This document shows, piece after piece, positions 27,641 through 36,527 of a stretch of 64,000 bases of DNA (position 1 is its first letter; every line of letters starts with the position of its first letter). The DNA is taken from assembly GCF_004358755.1 (NCBI RefSeq), contig NZ_SMZY01000002.1, forward strand, positions 124,001-188,000. The letters run 5' to 3'. The notes below the pieces were generated by a model, which saw nothing but the letters and a program-made list of their open reading frames with translations, ran no database searches and had not been told where the DNA came from. Both the position numbers and the translations under genes were made by a program. The DNA comes from Peribacillus frigoritolerans (GTDB lineage: Bacteria > Bacillota > Bacilli > Bacillales > Bacillaceae).

Positions 27641-28633
27641 TTAAGGTACTAAAATAAGTTTCCCTTTTGTTTGTCTTCCCTGCAGCATCTGATGGACTTC
27701 CTTTGCACTTTCCAAAGGATAGACCCCGCCGATTGTCAGCTTTAATTCTCCATTTTCAAGGTAACCAAGCAGGTCTGACAAGCTTTGTAAATATAGCTCT
27801 TTCTTCCTCATGATCTGCGGAAGGAAAAATCCGATGACAGACAGATTTTGTGCCATGAGTGATGAAGGATATAGGCGTGACTGTTCACCGCTCGCCACCC
27901 CATAGATAACAAGACGGCCAAACGGTGCCATACAGGATAATGTCTTACGGAACACATCACCGCCAGCCATTTCAAGCGCTACATCTACACCTTTTCCTCC
28001 CGTCAGCTGCAGAACTTCCTTCTCCCAGCCTTCTTGAGTATAATCCACCGCTTCGTCTGCTCCCATTTGGATAGCAAGACTTCTTTTTTCCGGGGTGCTT
28101 GCGGTTGCAATGACTGTAGACGCGCCAAACAGTTTTGCAAGCTGAACAGCAATTGTCCCTACTCCCCCTGCAGCTGCATGAATCAGAACAGTTTCTCCCT
28201 GTTCAATCCGCCCCATTGTTTTTAATATGTGGTAAGCACTGAGCCCTTGAAGAGGAAGCGAGACTGCTTGTTTGACATCCACACCTTCTGGAACAGGGAT
28301 TAACCCTCTTTCTTCCGCTACTGTATATTCCGCATAGCCTGTTGCTCTGCTTGAACCAAGAAGCGTGACAACTTTATCGCCTTTTTTAAAGCGGGTAACA
28401 TCACTTCCGATTTCCTCAACCGTTCCTGCCACCTCTGCACCCGGAACAAACGGGAGTGGAGTATCAATGACATATTGGCCTTCTCTTCTCGCAGTATCAG
28501 CATAGTTCACGCCGATTGCTTCTATTTTGATTAAAACTTCCTTTGCTGCCGGCTCCGGAACTTCCATTTCAACCACTTTTAATACCTCTGGACCGCCGTA
28601 TTCTTCTAATTGAATCGCTCTCATCATCATCAC
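27641..28633 (-). CDS. Quinone oxidoreductase-like MDR (zinc-independent) protein
   Basis: A 330-residue medium-chain dehydrogenase/reductase. The N-terminal GroES-like part has GVNYADTARREGQY, the Rossmann part HAAAGGVGTIAVQLAKLFGA (about 150-170), typical for NADPH quinone or enoyl reductases of the QOR type; no structural zinc cysteines are seen. In this operon it could reduce a 2-enoyl-CoA or a reactive enone. Four consecutive Met codons open the frame; the first overlaps the preceding crotonase stop by four bases. Last gene before a terminator. Confidence 0.85.
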   Translation of the reverse strand: MMMMRAIQLEEYGGPEVLKVVEMEVPEPAAKEVLIKIEAIGVNYADTARREGQYVIDTPLPFVPGAEVAGTVEEIGSDVTRFKKGDKVVTLLGSSRATGYAEYTVAEERGLIPVPEGVDVKQAVSLPLQGLSAYHILKTMGRIEQGETVLIHAAAGGVGTIAVQLAKLFGASTVIATASTPEKRSLAIQMGADEAVDYTQEGWEKEVLQLTGGKGVDVALEMAGGDVFRKTLSCMAPFGRLVIYGVASGEQSRLYPSSLMAQNLSVIGFFLPQIMRKKELYLQSLSDLLGYLENGELKLTIGGVYPLESAKEVHQMLQGRQTKGKLILVP

Positions 28634-29403
28634 TTCCCCTGAAAGACTGGCTTGCGTTTTTCTTTAAATGCATGGATGCCTTCTTGATGATCCTGTGTTG
28701 AGATCATCAGTGTCTGGGCAATCCGTTCCTGCTCCAAAATTTCTTCAAGTGTGCTTACCGCAGAAGCATTGATGATTTTTTTCATCATGCCATACGCTTT
28801 TACAGGTCCCTGTGAAAGCTTATGAGCATAGGAAACAGCTTCATCCTTCAGCTGTTCTAATGGAACCACTTTGCTTACAATTCCATACTCCTCTGCCTGT
28901 GCTGCGGTAATTGGTTCAGCATTGAAGAACAATTGTTTCGCTTTATAAGGACCGATGATGCGCGGAAGAAAATAGAGACCGCCTCCATCAGAGATCAGTC
29001 CAACCTGTGAAAAACTCATTACAAATTTGCTGTCTTCTGCTGCAAGAATTTGGTCGCATGCAAGGGCAAGATTAAACGCTGCTCCAGCAGCAAATCCGTG
29101 TACAGCTGCAATGATTGGCTTATCTAGGTCTTTGAATACTTTTATGCATTCGTTCAAGCGTCCGATGTGGTCATATACCTGCTGTCCGTCAGCTTCACCC
29201 ATTGTTTTCACGTCACCGCCGGCACTGAATGATCTGCCTGAACCGCTTAAAACGACAGCTCGTATAGTGTCATCTGCTTTTGCCTGATTTAACTCACTTG
29301 TTAATGCTAAAATCATTTCAGCGCTGAATGCATTCAGCCTTTCAGGACGGTTCAATGTTAAAAATAGTACATTCCCGCTTTTTTCAACCAGTAAATCGCT
29401 CAT
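28630..29403 (-). CDS. Crotonase-superfamily enoyl-CoA isomerase-like protein (PaaG-like)
   Basis: A 257-residue crotonase. The oxyanion-hole elements are present (SGSGRSFSAGGDVK and AAVHGFAAGAAFNLALACD). The two catalytic glutamates of true hydratases are missing: the first position is Asn in GAAFNLAL and the second lies in SFSQVGLISDGGGLYFLPR. The retained Asp in ISDGGG is at the position used by PaaG and Delta3-Delta2 isomerases, so an isomerase role is more likely than hydration. It follows an SDR gene and is coupled to the MDR gene. Confidence 0.82.
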   Translation of the reverse strand: MSDLLVEKSGNVLFLTLNRPERLNAFSAEMILALTSELNQAKADDTIRAVVLSGSGRSFSAGGDVKTMGEADGQQVYDHIGRLNECIKVFKDLDKPIIAAVHGFAAGAAFNLALACDQILAAEDSKFVMSFSQVGLISDGGGLYFLPRIIGPYKAKQLFFNAEPITAAQAEEYGIVSKVVPLEQLKDEAVSYAHKLSQGPVKAYGMMKKIINASAVSTLEEILEQERIAQTLMISTQDHQEGIHAFKEKRKPVFQGK

Positions 29404-29422
29404 TAAAAATCTCCTCCTTGGT

Positions 29423-30187
29423 TTATGTAATCAGCCAGCCGCCGTCTGCAAGCAGATCGGAACCGGTCATATATGACGCTTCGTGTGAAGCGGCAAATAC
29501 AATAATGTTTGCAATTTCTTCAGGTTTTCCAACCCGCTTTAATGCGGTATTCCGCTTAATCGCTTCCTGAAATCTCTCGTTCTGCAGACCAGGTTCAGTT
29601 AGCGGGGTTTCTATAAAGCCCGGTGAAACGGAATTGACTCTTATCCCATTTGGGGCAAACTCATAGGCTAAAGCTTTTGTAAAATTGATAACAGCTGCTT
29701 TAGCTGAGCTGTAATGGGGAATTTCCGCCCCTGCTTTATGGCCTGAAAGGGAAGCAACATTAACAATCGCTCTGTTTACCCTCTGCACAGTGCTTCTCTC
29801 TGCCATATATCCGCCCAGTGCTTTTGAGGCAAGAAAGACACTTTTCAAATTGACATTCTGAACAAAATCCCATTGTTCAGCAGTTGTATCCATGATTTTT
29901 GAATGCACCGATCCGCCAGCATTGTTTACAAGTATATGCAGGTCACCAAACTCCTCTTTTACATAAGTCAGCAGAGCACTGATATCCTCTTCCTTTGTCA
30001 CATCCGCAGAGAATGGATAAGCCGCTGTATCAGCAGTGTTCAGCTTATTAGCCGCTGATGTCAGCTTTTCCTCATTTCTGCCGACAAGAATGACTTTTGC
30101 TCCTTCTGCAATCAATCGTCTGGCCGTTTCAAACCCAATGCCGCTTCCGGCTCCAGTAACTACGGCCACTTGATGATGAAATCTCAT
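29423..30187 (-). CDS. Short-chain dehydrogenase/reductase (SDR)
   Basis: A classical SDR of 254 residues from the ATG at 30187 (ribosome site GGAAGGGTG; the open frame reaches 30205). Cofactor motif TGAGSGIG (about 12-19) with Arg in VGRNEEK suggesting NADP preference, NNAG, and the catalytic Ser...Tyr-x-x-x-Lys as VASLSGHKAGAEIPHYSSAKA. C-terminal GSDLLADGGW is typical. Substrate unknown; a 3- or 4-hydroxyacyl-CoA or ketone is likely from context. Stop of the ComB-like gene lies 14 nt upstream. Confidence 0.87.
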   Translation of the reverse strand: MRFHHQVAVVTGAGSGIGFETARRLIAEGAKVILVGRNEEKLTSAANKLNTADTAAYPFSADVTKEEDISALLTYVKEEFGDLHILVNNAGGSVHSKIMDTTAEQWDFVQNVNLKSVFLASKALGGYMAERSTVQRVNRAIVNVASLSGHKAGAEIPHYSSAKAAVINFTKALAYEFAPNGIRVNSVSPGFIETPLTEPGLQNERFQEAIKRNTALKRVGKPEEIANIIVFAASHEASYMTGSDLLADGGWLIT

Positions 30188-30201
30188 GCTCACCCTTCCT
30201 T

Positions 30202-30945
30202 TCACTTGGAACTTGCCTTTATTCGGTAGAAATCAACCAGTTCATCTCCCATCAATACCGGCACTGTGAGGAAACAATCCCGTTTGCTGATAAAGGTGAT
30301 TTCTGCTCTAAATCCATATTCTTCAAGCATCTTCCCAACTCGTGACTGGCCAAGAACCAAAGCTGGCTCATGAATGCTGCCTTCGTAAAATAATTTTGCC
30401 GTCAAGGCTGAGTCACTGAGGTTCCAGCTTTTCTGAGCTGTCAGCTGATGAATTAAATATCCTGCGCCATAGAAGTCTTCCAGACTGAACTTGCCGGATG
30501 AACCTGAACACACGATGATGATTGTCTCATCTTCATGTGCAGCTGTAAGAGCATCAGCAACAGCTTTTGAGTTTAACAGAGAGCAGGCATAGACTTTTTT
30601 AGCCGGGCTGCTCTTATGAACCGCAACAGTTCCGTTAGTAGTGGATAAGATGACTTTTTTACCGGCTGCTGTGTCTTTTAGAACGGATGGGTTTGGATCG
30701 AGAAACCCCTCAATCGTTCTGCCTTCGTATTCGCCAACCAGAATGTACTCATCCGTGGATATCCCTGCTGCACGTTTCCTTGCCTGATCCCCATCAAGCA
30801 CAGGGATAACGGAAACGGCCCCGTGATGAAGGACGGTTGCAATGGTGGATGTTGCGAGCAGTACATCAAAAACAACCGCTATTTTGTTATCCATTTTGAC
30901 TTCATCGATTTCTTCTTTTCTTGTCACGACATGTATTTTCCCCAT
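30202..30945 (-). CDS. 2-phosphosulfolactate phosphatase (ComB) family protein
   Basis: A 247-residue member of the ComB family, recognised from VVFDVLLATSTIATVLHHG, LVGEYEGRTIEGFLDPNPS, VILSTTNGTVAV and CSGSSGKFSLEDFYGAGYL. Known members remove phosphate from 2-phosphosulfolactate (coenzyme M or sulfolactate pathways), but no phosphosulfolactate synthase or sulfonate gene is nearby. It lies 2 nt after an ACAD11-type kinase gene, so a role on a phosphorylated hydroxyacid is possible. ATG at 30945. Confidence 0.85.
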   Translation of the reverse strand: MGKIHVVTRKEEIDEVKMDNKIAVVFDVLLATSTIATVLHHGAVSVIPVLDGDQARKRAAGISTDEYILVGEYEGRTIEGFLDPNPSVLKDTAAGKKVILSTTNGTVAVHKSSPAKKVYACSLLNSKAVADALTAAHEDETIIIVCSGSSGKFSLEDFYGAGYLIHQLTAQKSWNLSDSALTAKLFYEGSIHEPALVLGQSRVGKMLEEYGFRAEITFISKRDCFLTVPVLMGDELVDFYRIKASSK

Positions 30946-30947
30946 AG

Positions 30948-32003
30948 TCAGTCCTTCTGTGCCAGGCGGAGAGCATGCTGGATCAGCGTTTCTGTAAACG
31001 GGCCAAACCGGGCAAAGCGCTGGTCATTTGTCTGTCCTTTTTTATAGCGGTAGTAAATCTGCTGGCAAATGACCGCCAGCTTAAATGTGGCAAACGTCGT
31101 GTAATAATGAATATTTGTGACATCTCTTCCGCTTTTTCTCGCATAGCTTTCAATAAACTCATCTCTTGAATAGAAGGTGCCATTTGTTGTGATCGACGGC
31201 TTGCCCATTCCTTTTTTCAGCGGTTCAGGATCCCCTTCCTCCATCCAGTAGCTCATGGCGGCACCTAAATCTGCAAGCGGATCGCCTATGGTGGTCATTT
31301 CCCAGTCAAACAAACCCGTCATCTTTTTCAAGTCCTTTGAAAACAATGAATTATTCAATTTGAAATCATAATGAATCACAGTCGGTTCCGGTGATGACGG
31401 CAGCTTTTCTTCAAGCCATTTTGTCAGCAGTTCCACTTCGGGAATGTCATCGGTTTTTGCCCTGTGATAGCGGCCAATCCACCCGTGCACCTGGCGCTCC
31501 ATAAAACCCTCAGGCTTGCTGATCCTCTCTAGCGTTGTTCCCTTATATGGGACTTGATGAAGGTTAACAAGTGTATCCACCATCAGCTCGGAAAGGGAGC
31601 TTCCAAGTTCTTTTGATGCCTTTACTCCTTCGGGAAGCTCTGTATCCACGAGGATACCGTGCCGTCTTTCCATGACGAAAAACGGACTGCCTGCAATGGA
31701 CTCGTCGCTGCTGAAAAAATAGGGCTTGGGTGCCAGCGGAAAACGAGGATGCAAGTCTTTCAAAATGGTATACTCTCTTTCCATATCATGAGCTTTTGGG
31801 GCAACTGGACCAAGAGGCGGCCTCCTTAGCACCCCTTCCCAATCGCCTATTTTCAGAGCGTACGTTAAATTTGAAGCGCCGGTGCCAAATTGTTCAATTT
31901 GCAGAGAACCTCGGGGAATAGTATGAATTTCTATTCTCAAGCAGTTCTCAAGAACCTTTGTATTCAGTTCTTCCCCTGTGCGGACTGGAATGATTTGCGA
32001 CAT
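30948..32003 (-). CDS. ACAD10/11-type phosphotransferase (APH-fold kinase)
   Basis: A 351-residue kinase of the aminoglycoside-phosphotransferase fold. It resembles the N-terminal domain of vertebrate ACAD11: FGTGASNLTYALKIG (nucleotide loop), LRRPPLGPVAPKAHDMERE, catalytic loop VIHYDFKLNNSLF (HxDxxxxN) and metal-binding LFDWEMTTIGDPLADL. In ACAD11 and in LvaA of the Pseudomonas levulinate pathway such domains phosphorylate the hydroxyl of a 4-hydroxyacyl-CoA. The partner dehydrogenase is encoded at 39261 of the same island. ATG at 32003 with AAAGAGGTG. Aminoglycoside resistance is unlikely in this setting. Confidence 0.85.
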   Translation of the reverse strand: MSQIIPVRTGEELNTKVLENCLRIEIHTIPRGSLQIEQFGTGASNLTYALKIGDWEGVLRRPPLGPVAPKAHDMEREYTILKDLHPRFPLAPKPYFFSSDESIAGSPFFVMERRHGILVDTELPEGVKASKELGSSLSELMVDTLVNLHQVPYKGTTLERISKPEGFMERQVHGWIGRYHRAKTDDIPEVELLTKWLEEKLPSSPEPTVIHYDFKLNNSLFSKDLKKMTGLFDWEMTTIGDPLADLGAAMSYWMEEGDPEPLKKGMGKPSITTNGTFYSRDEFIESYARKSGRDVTNIHYYTTFATFKLAVICQQIYYRYKKGQTNDQRFARFGPFTETLIQHALRLAQKD

Positions 32004-32028
32004 CGAATCACCTCTTTTGTTTGAAGAT

Positions 32029-32436
32029 TCAGATTTTTACTTCTGCAGCAAATCTCTTCAGCTGCTCCTTAAGATGCTTCGGCATGGCTTCTGTGGCCTG
32101 AGTCTTAAAATTAAATGTGACAATGACTGCTTCCCCTTCAGCGATCAGCCTTCCGGTCTCCTGCTCCGTTATTTCATGAAGAACGGTAAAGCTTTTTGAA
32201 CCGATTTTCAAAACGGCGGTTTTAATGATCAAATGCTCGTTAAAATAAGCCTGGCCGCGAAAATCGCATGTCGCTCTCGCGAGGATAAACGGCCAGTCCC
32301 CTGAAGACATAGAGTAGCCCAGTGCTTCAAAAAACTGTACTCGTGCATCTTCCAGATAAATAAAGTAACTCGTATTGTTCACATGTCCGAGCGCATCTGT
32401 TTCGCAAAACCTTACTCTCATCCTTGCTTCATGCAT
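32029..32436 (-). CDS. Hotdog-fold acyl-CoA thioesterase (4HBT/YbgC type)
   Basis: A 135-residue hotdog thioesterase with VRFCETDALGHVNNTSYFIYLE, containing the catalytic Asp of the D-x-x-G-H-V-N motif, and the long helix after it. It hydrolyses an acyl-CoA to acid plus CoA; it may relieve CoA trapping in the pathway. It lies between the crotonase and the kinase in the same operon. Confidence 0.87.
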   Translation of the reverse strand: MHEARMRVRFCETDALGHVNNTSYFIYLEDARVQFFEALGYSMSSGDWPFILARATCDFRGQAYFNEHLIIKTAVLKIGSKSFTVLHEITEQETGRLIAEGEAVIVTFNFKTQATEAMPKHLKEQLKRFAAEVKI

Positions 32437-32453
32437 CCTGAGCCCACATCCCT

Positions 32454-33236
32454 TTATTTATGGCTGAAAGCAGGCTTTCTTTTTTCAATAAATGCCTGTA
32501 CGCCCTCTTTGATATCTTCTGTCTGAAACACTTCTTCAAACAATTCCGCTTCAAGGTCTAGTCCTTCTTCAAGTGAGCTGCTGAGTCCCTGATCAACCGC
32601 TTTTTTGATCTTTGAAAGGGCAGGAAGTGAATGACGCGTCATACGGCCTGCAAGCTCCAGCGCTTTTTGAAGTCCTTCACCTTTAGGAACGACATATGAC
32701 ACAAGTCCAATGTTTTTGGCTTCTGCTGCATCAATTGGGTCACCTGTAAACATCAGCTCTTTCGCTTTTGCATCTCCTACTGTGCGGGGCAGTCTTTGTG
32801 TACCCCCACCTCCAGGAAACAATCCGAGCTTAATTTCCGGAAGTCCGACCTGAGCATGCTCTTCTGCAATCCGGAGATCGCATGTTAAAGCGAGTTCACA
32901 GCCTCCGCCAAAGGTCAGTCCGTTTAAAACGGCAATGGTCGGCTTTGGATACTGATCAATCTCATTCAGGAATGCATGGCCTTCAAGAAAATTGGCTTTG
33001 ATTCCTTTTTTGCCGATCAGATTAGGAAACTCTTTAATGTCGGCTCCGGCCATAAACGCCCTGTCTCCAGCACCAGTCAGGATCACCGCAACGGTTTCAT
33101 TGTCTTCTTTAAGAGCTGCAAAGGCTGCTTTCAGCTCCCTAGTAACCTGCTGGTTCATGACGTTAAGCGGGGGATTATTGATCGTTACGACGGCAACTGC
33201 TCCTTTTTTTTCATATGAAACGGCGCGCTCTGTCAT
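32454..33236 (-). CDS. Enoyl-CoA hydratase
   Basis: A 260-residue crotonase with both catalytic glutamates of hydratases: GGGCELALTCDLRIA and LPEIKLGLFPGGGGTQRLPR, and oxyanion-hole GAGDRAFMAGADIKEF. It should hydrate trans-2-enoyl-CoA to 3-hydroxyacyl-CoA, the substrate of the neighbouring dehydrogenase. Its ATG overlaps the end of that dehydrogenase gene by four bases. Confidence 0.92.
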   Translation of the reverse strand: MTERAVSYEKKGAVAVVTINNPPLNVMNQQVTRELKAAFAALKEDNETVAVILTGAGDRAFMAGADIKEFPNLIGKKGIKANFLEGHAFLNEIDQYPKPTIAVLNGLTFGGGCELALTCDLRIAEEHAQVGLPEIKLGLFPGGGGTQRLPRTVGDAKAKELMFTGDPIDAAEAKNIGLVSYVVPKGEGLQKALELAGRMTRHSLPALSKIKKAVDQGLSSSLEEGLDLEAELFEEVFQTEDIKEGVQAFIEKRKPAFSHK

Positions 33237-34120
33237 TTTTTCACCTCTTCTTTTTGATATGTGTACCAGCCCTTGCCTGTTTTTCGGCCAAGGTCCCCTT
33301 GTCTTACTTTCTGCTCAATGCAGGCGAACGGTTTGTCAGCAGGATCTCCTGACTCAGCGTAGCGCTGCTGCATGACATAATATCCTACGTCAATTCCTGA
33401 TAAGTCCATTAATTCAAACGGGCCGATTGGATGATTTAAGGCTTTGCGGCAAATAATGTCGATATCTTCATAGCTTGCATATCCCTCTTCGTAAAGGAAA
33501 ACAGCTTCTCTCTGAAGAGCTCCTAAAATACGATTTGCGATAAAACCTGAGATTTCTTTCTTCAAAAGCACAGCTGTGCGGTTGATCGTTTTACAAACAT
33601 CCATTGTTAATTCTGCTGTTTCATTTGATGTGTTCTCACTCATGACTACCTCTACACAATCCATGACAAGCGGCGGGAAAAAGAAATGCATGTTCACGAC
33701 TTTGTCTTCCCGGTTTGTTGCAGATGCGATCAGTGAATTTACAATCGTTGAGCTGTTGGAAGCCAAAATAGCATGCGGCTTTGCAAGCTGATCCACTCTT
33801 GCAAAGAGCTCCCGCTTCACCTCAAGCTTCTCTACTACAGCTTCAATAATGAAATCTGCATGACTTGCTGCGCGCTCAAGTGAAGATGTGAATTTCAGTC
33901 TTGCAAAAGCTGCCTGTTTCGCTTCTTCTGTCAGCTTGGATTTTTTCACCCATTTATCCATGATCGAATGCAAAGTTGACTCCGCTTTTTCTAAAGCGCT
34001 TTCCTGAATATCCTGCAGGATTGTTTCATAGCCGCCAAGCGCACACAGCATCGCAATTTGATGTCCCATTTGTCCTGCTCCAATAACCGAGATTTGCTGA
34101 ATGTCTTCTTTCTTCATCAT
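33233..34120 (-). CDS. 3-hydroxyacyl-CoA dehydrogenase (3-hydroxybutyryl-CoA type)
   Basis: A 295-residue NAD-dependent enzyme oxidising 3-hydroxyacyl-CoA. N-terminal Rossmann VIGAGQMGHQIA (about 13-24), catalytic region MHFFFPPLVMDCVEVV (His as in the H-x-F-x-P motif) and C-terminal NRILGALQREAVFLYEEG, NHPIGPFELMDLSGIDV. ATG at 34120 or the next codon at 34117; GGAGGATC lies just ahead. First gene of an eight-gene operon running to 27641, with a TetR-type palindrome in its promoter. Confidence 0.93.
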   Translation of the reverse strand: MMKKEDIQQISVIGAGQMGHQIAMLCALGGYETILQDIQESALEKAESTLHSIMDKWVKKSKLTEEAKQAAFARLKFTSSLERAASHADFIIEAVVEKLEVKRELFARVDQLAKPHAILASNSSTIVNSLIASATNREDKVVNMHFFFPPLVMDCVEVVMSENTSNETAELTMDVCKTINRTAVLLKKEISGFIANRILGALQREAVFLYEEGYASYEDIDIICRKALNHPIGPFELMDLSGIDVGYYVMQQRYAESGDPADKPFACIEQKVRQGDLGRKTGKGWYTYQKEEVKK

Positions 34121-34138
34121 GATCCTCCTCTAACGACT

Positions 34139-34160
34139 ACTAACCAGTCGGTATGTTATA
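34139..34160 (-). promoter_or_regulatory. TetR-type operator overlapping the hbd promoter
   Basis: Plus-strand ACTAACCAGTCGGTATGT (34139-34156) is nearly identical to the element at 40512-40529. On the minus strand a -10-like TATAAC (34155-34160) abuts it. The TetR gene ends 38 nt away, making local autoregulation or control of the hbd operon likely. Confidence 0.7.
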
Positions 34161-34193
34161 GGCGAAGAAATTCCCGGTCTCCCGAAAATTCCT

Positions 34194-34757
34194 CTACTTA
34201 TTTAATCCTTCAAGCACGATTTTCAGAAAAATATCCGATACTTCACGATCAGATGCGCGGCCATTTGGATCAAACCAGAAATAACTCCAGTTCGTCATGC
34301 CCAAAATCCCGAATGTGACAATATCCATCGGCAGATCTGAGCGGAATTCGCCGGCAGCAATTCCCGCTTCAAGCATCTGCTGAATCTTCACTCTGAAAAG
34401 ATCTCGTTTTGCTACTACCTCTGCCATATCTTCTTCACTTAAATTTCTCATTTCCCTGAAGAAGACCTTTGCGCTCAATCCTTCTTTTTCAATATCATGA
34501 ATGAGCATATAAACCATTTCATGCAACTTATCTTTGTACATTTTCGCATCATCCTGGATGATTTCATCCTGTTTTCGGAGAAGATCGTCAATGTACTTTA
34601 AATGTATCGCCATTAACAGCTCTGTTTTGCTTTTGTAGTAATAATAAAACGTGCCTTTTGTGACATTCAGGGCGTCAACAATATCCTGAATGGAAGTTTC
34701 TTTGAACCCTTTTTCTCCGAATAGCTGAATGCTTTGCTGTATGATTTTTTCTTTCAT
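34194..34757 (-). CDS. TetR/AcrR family regulator of the catabolic island
   Basis: A 187-residue repressor-type regulator. The HTH is clear: LFGEKGFKETSIQDIVDALNV-type region with KGTFYYYYKSKTELLMAI (about 10-50). The ligand domain is diverged, as usual. Standing between two beta-oxidation operons that share a palindrome, it resembles FadR/PfmR-type regulators that release DNA on binding acyl-CoA. That role is inferred from position and operators. ATG at 34757; own promoter with TATAAT at 34791-34796. Confidence 0.88.
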   Translation of the reverse strand: MKEKIIQQSIQLFGEKGFKETSIQDIVDALNVTKGTFYYYYKSKTELLMAIHLKYIDDLLRKQDEIIQDDAKMYKDKLHEMVYMLIHDIEKEGLSAKVFFREMRNLSEEDMAEVVAKRDLFRVKIQQMLEAGIAAGEFRSDLPMDIVTFGILGMTNWSYFWFDPNGRASDREVSDIFLKIVLEGLNK

Positions 34758-34790
34758 TATGCCTAATCCTCTCTAGCCTAGATTAAAGAA

Positions 34791-34796
34791 ATTATA
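34791..34796 (-). promoter_or_regulatory. Extended -10 promoter of the TetR gene
   Basis: On the minus strand TGGTATAAT, an extended -10 element, 34 nt ahead of the start codon. The -35 is poor. Confidence 0.5.
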
Positions 34797-34839
34797 CCAT
34801 AAGCCCTATAATGAGATTCATAGATTATTTCCTTTATAT

Positions 34840-36444
34840 TCAGCTTTTTACAACTTCTTCTCTGAGCGCCCTCCGCAATATTTTGCCGACGCTTGTCTTC
34901 GGCAGCTGATCGCGGAACTCAATGATGGCAGGCACTTTATAGGATGCCAATTGGCTGCGGCAGAATGAAATAATTTCCTCTTCTGTTGCCTTTTTCCCTG
35001 GTTTTAATACAGCGAAGGCTTTAACCGTCTCTCCTCGGTAAGGATCAGGCACGCCGATAACAACTGCTTCCTGTATTGCCTCATGCTCATATAAAACCTC
35101 TTCGATATCCCGGGGATAAACATTGTATCCGCTGGCAATGATCATATCTTTTTTCCGGTCGACAATATATAAATATCCTTCCTCATCGACCTTCGCGATA
35201 TCACCTGTAAAGAGCCAGCCATCCCGAATGGTATTGGCTGTTTCCTCCGGCATATTCCAGTATCCTTTCATTACCTGAGGACCTTTTATGATCACTTCTC
35301 CGAGAGTCCCTGCCGGAACCTCTTCTTTACCAGTAGCGACATCGACAATTTTATAAGCTGTTCCCGGCACGCCGATACCGACACTGCCCGGCTTCCTTTC
35401 TCCAAACGGAGGATTGCAGTGCGTCGTAGGTGCCGCTTCGGATAACCCATATCCTTCTAAAATTTTTGCACCTGTTTTCCGTTCAAATTCTTTAATCAGC
35501 TCAACAGGCATTGGCGCGCTGCCGCTGTTGCAGATGCGGACGCTGCTGATCCCGTATTCTTCTGCCTTTGGATGGTTTGTGATCGCTACATACATGGTCG
35601 GAACTCCCGGAAAGATCGTCGGCTGCTCACGTTTAATCGTCTGCATCACTTCTTCAAGATCAAAACGCGGCAGCATGATCATGGAGTTGCCGCGAAGAAC
35701 CGTTAAGTTCATGCAGGATGTCATCCCAAATACGTGAAACAACGGAATGACAGTTAAGCAGCGCTCTGAACCTGATTTCACTTCATTTTTAAAGAATTCA
35801 TACGACTGATAAATGTTTGCCATTAAGTTCCGGTGTGTGAGCATGGCTCCTTTGGATCGTCCGGTCGTCCCGCCTGTGTATTGAAGGACGGCAATATCAT
35901 GCTCCGGTTCAATCTGAATTGGCAGCACTTCTCCTGAACCCATGCCCAAAAACTGCTGAAACGAATAATCATCGGGATCTGGTGTGAGTTCTTCCTGCAG
36001 ACTCACTGTTATCACTTGCTTTAAGTCAGTATTTTCTCTAATAGCTTTTACTCTTGGATAAAGAGCATCAAAAACGACGATCGTTTCAGCCCCAGAGTCA
36101 TTCAGAATATGGTTCAGCTCTCTTTCCACAAGCATTGGATTTACTTGCGTGATAATGGCGCCTGCTTTTAATGCACCGTAATAAGCTACAACATACTGCG
36201 GGCAATTTGGAAGCATAATCGCCACCCTGTCGCCTTTTTGAATGCCTTTTCTCTGAAGGGCAGATGCGAAGGCTGTAACCATTCCCGCAGCTTGCAGATA
36301 AGAAATGGATTTTCCGTAAAATGAAATTGCTTCTTTTTCACCATACTTATGTACGGTTTCCTCAAACATTTTGGGAATCGACATGTAAGGTATGTCAAAA
36401 TCATGATGAACATGCTCCGGGTACGTTGCAAACCATTTATCCAA
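34840..36444 (-). CDS. Long-chain-type acyl-CoA ligase
   Basis: A 534-residue ANL-family ligase. Motifs: YTGGTTGRSKGAMLTH (about 180), GYGLSEAAPTTHCNPP, LFTGDIAKVDEEGYLYIVDR, KKDMIIASGYNVYPRDIE and C-terminal TSVGKILRR with the catalytic Lys. Related to fatty-acid FadD-type enzymes. Start TTG at 36444 with AAGGAGG upstream. Last gene of the upper operon that begins with the acyl-CoA dehydrogenase. Confidence 0.92.
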   Translation of the reverse strand: MDKWFATYPEHVHHDFDIPYMSIPKMFEETVHKYGEKEAISFYGKSISYLQAAGMVTAFASALQRKGIQKGDRVAIMLPNCPQYVVAYYGALKAGAIITQVNPMLVERELNHILNDSGAETIVVFDALYPRVKAIRENTDLKQVITVSLQEELTPDPDDYSFQQFLGMGSGEVLPIQIEPEHDIAVLQYTGGTTGRSKGAMLTHRNLMANIYQSYEFFKNEVKSGSERCLTVIPLFHVFGMTSCMNLTVLRGNSMIMLPRFDLEEVMQTIKREQPTIFPGVPTMYVAITNHPKAEEYGISSVRICNSGSAPMPVELIKEFERKTGAKILEGYGLSEAAPTTHCNPPFGERKPGSVGIGVPGTAYKIVDVATGKEEVPAGTLGEVIIKGPQVMKGYWNMPEETANTIRDGWLFTGDIAKVDEEGYLYIVDRKKDMIIASGYNVYPRDIEEVLYEHEAIQEAVVIGVPDPYRGETVKAFAVLKPGKKATEEEIISFCRSQLASYKVPAIIEFRDQLPKTSVGKILRRALREEVVKS

Positions 36445-36527
36445 TTGCAGGTTCCTCCTTTATGGTTAGGCTCTTTTTTGAGACCCTGCTGTCTTTTCAT
36501 ACAGCTCTCGTGAAAAAGAGTCATTGA

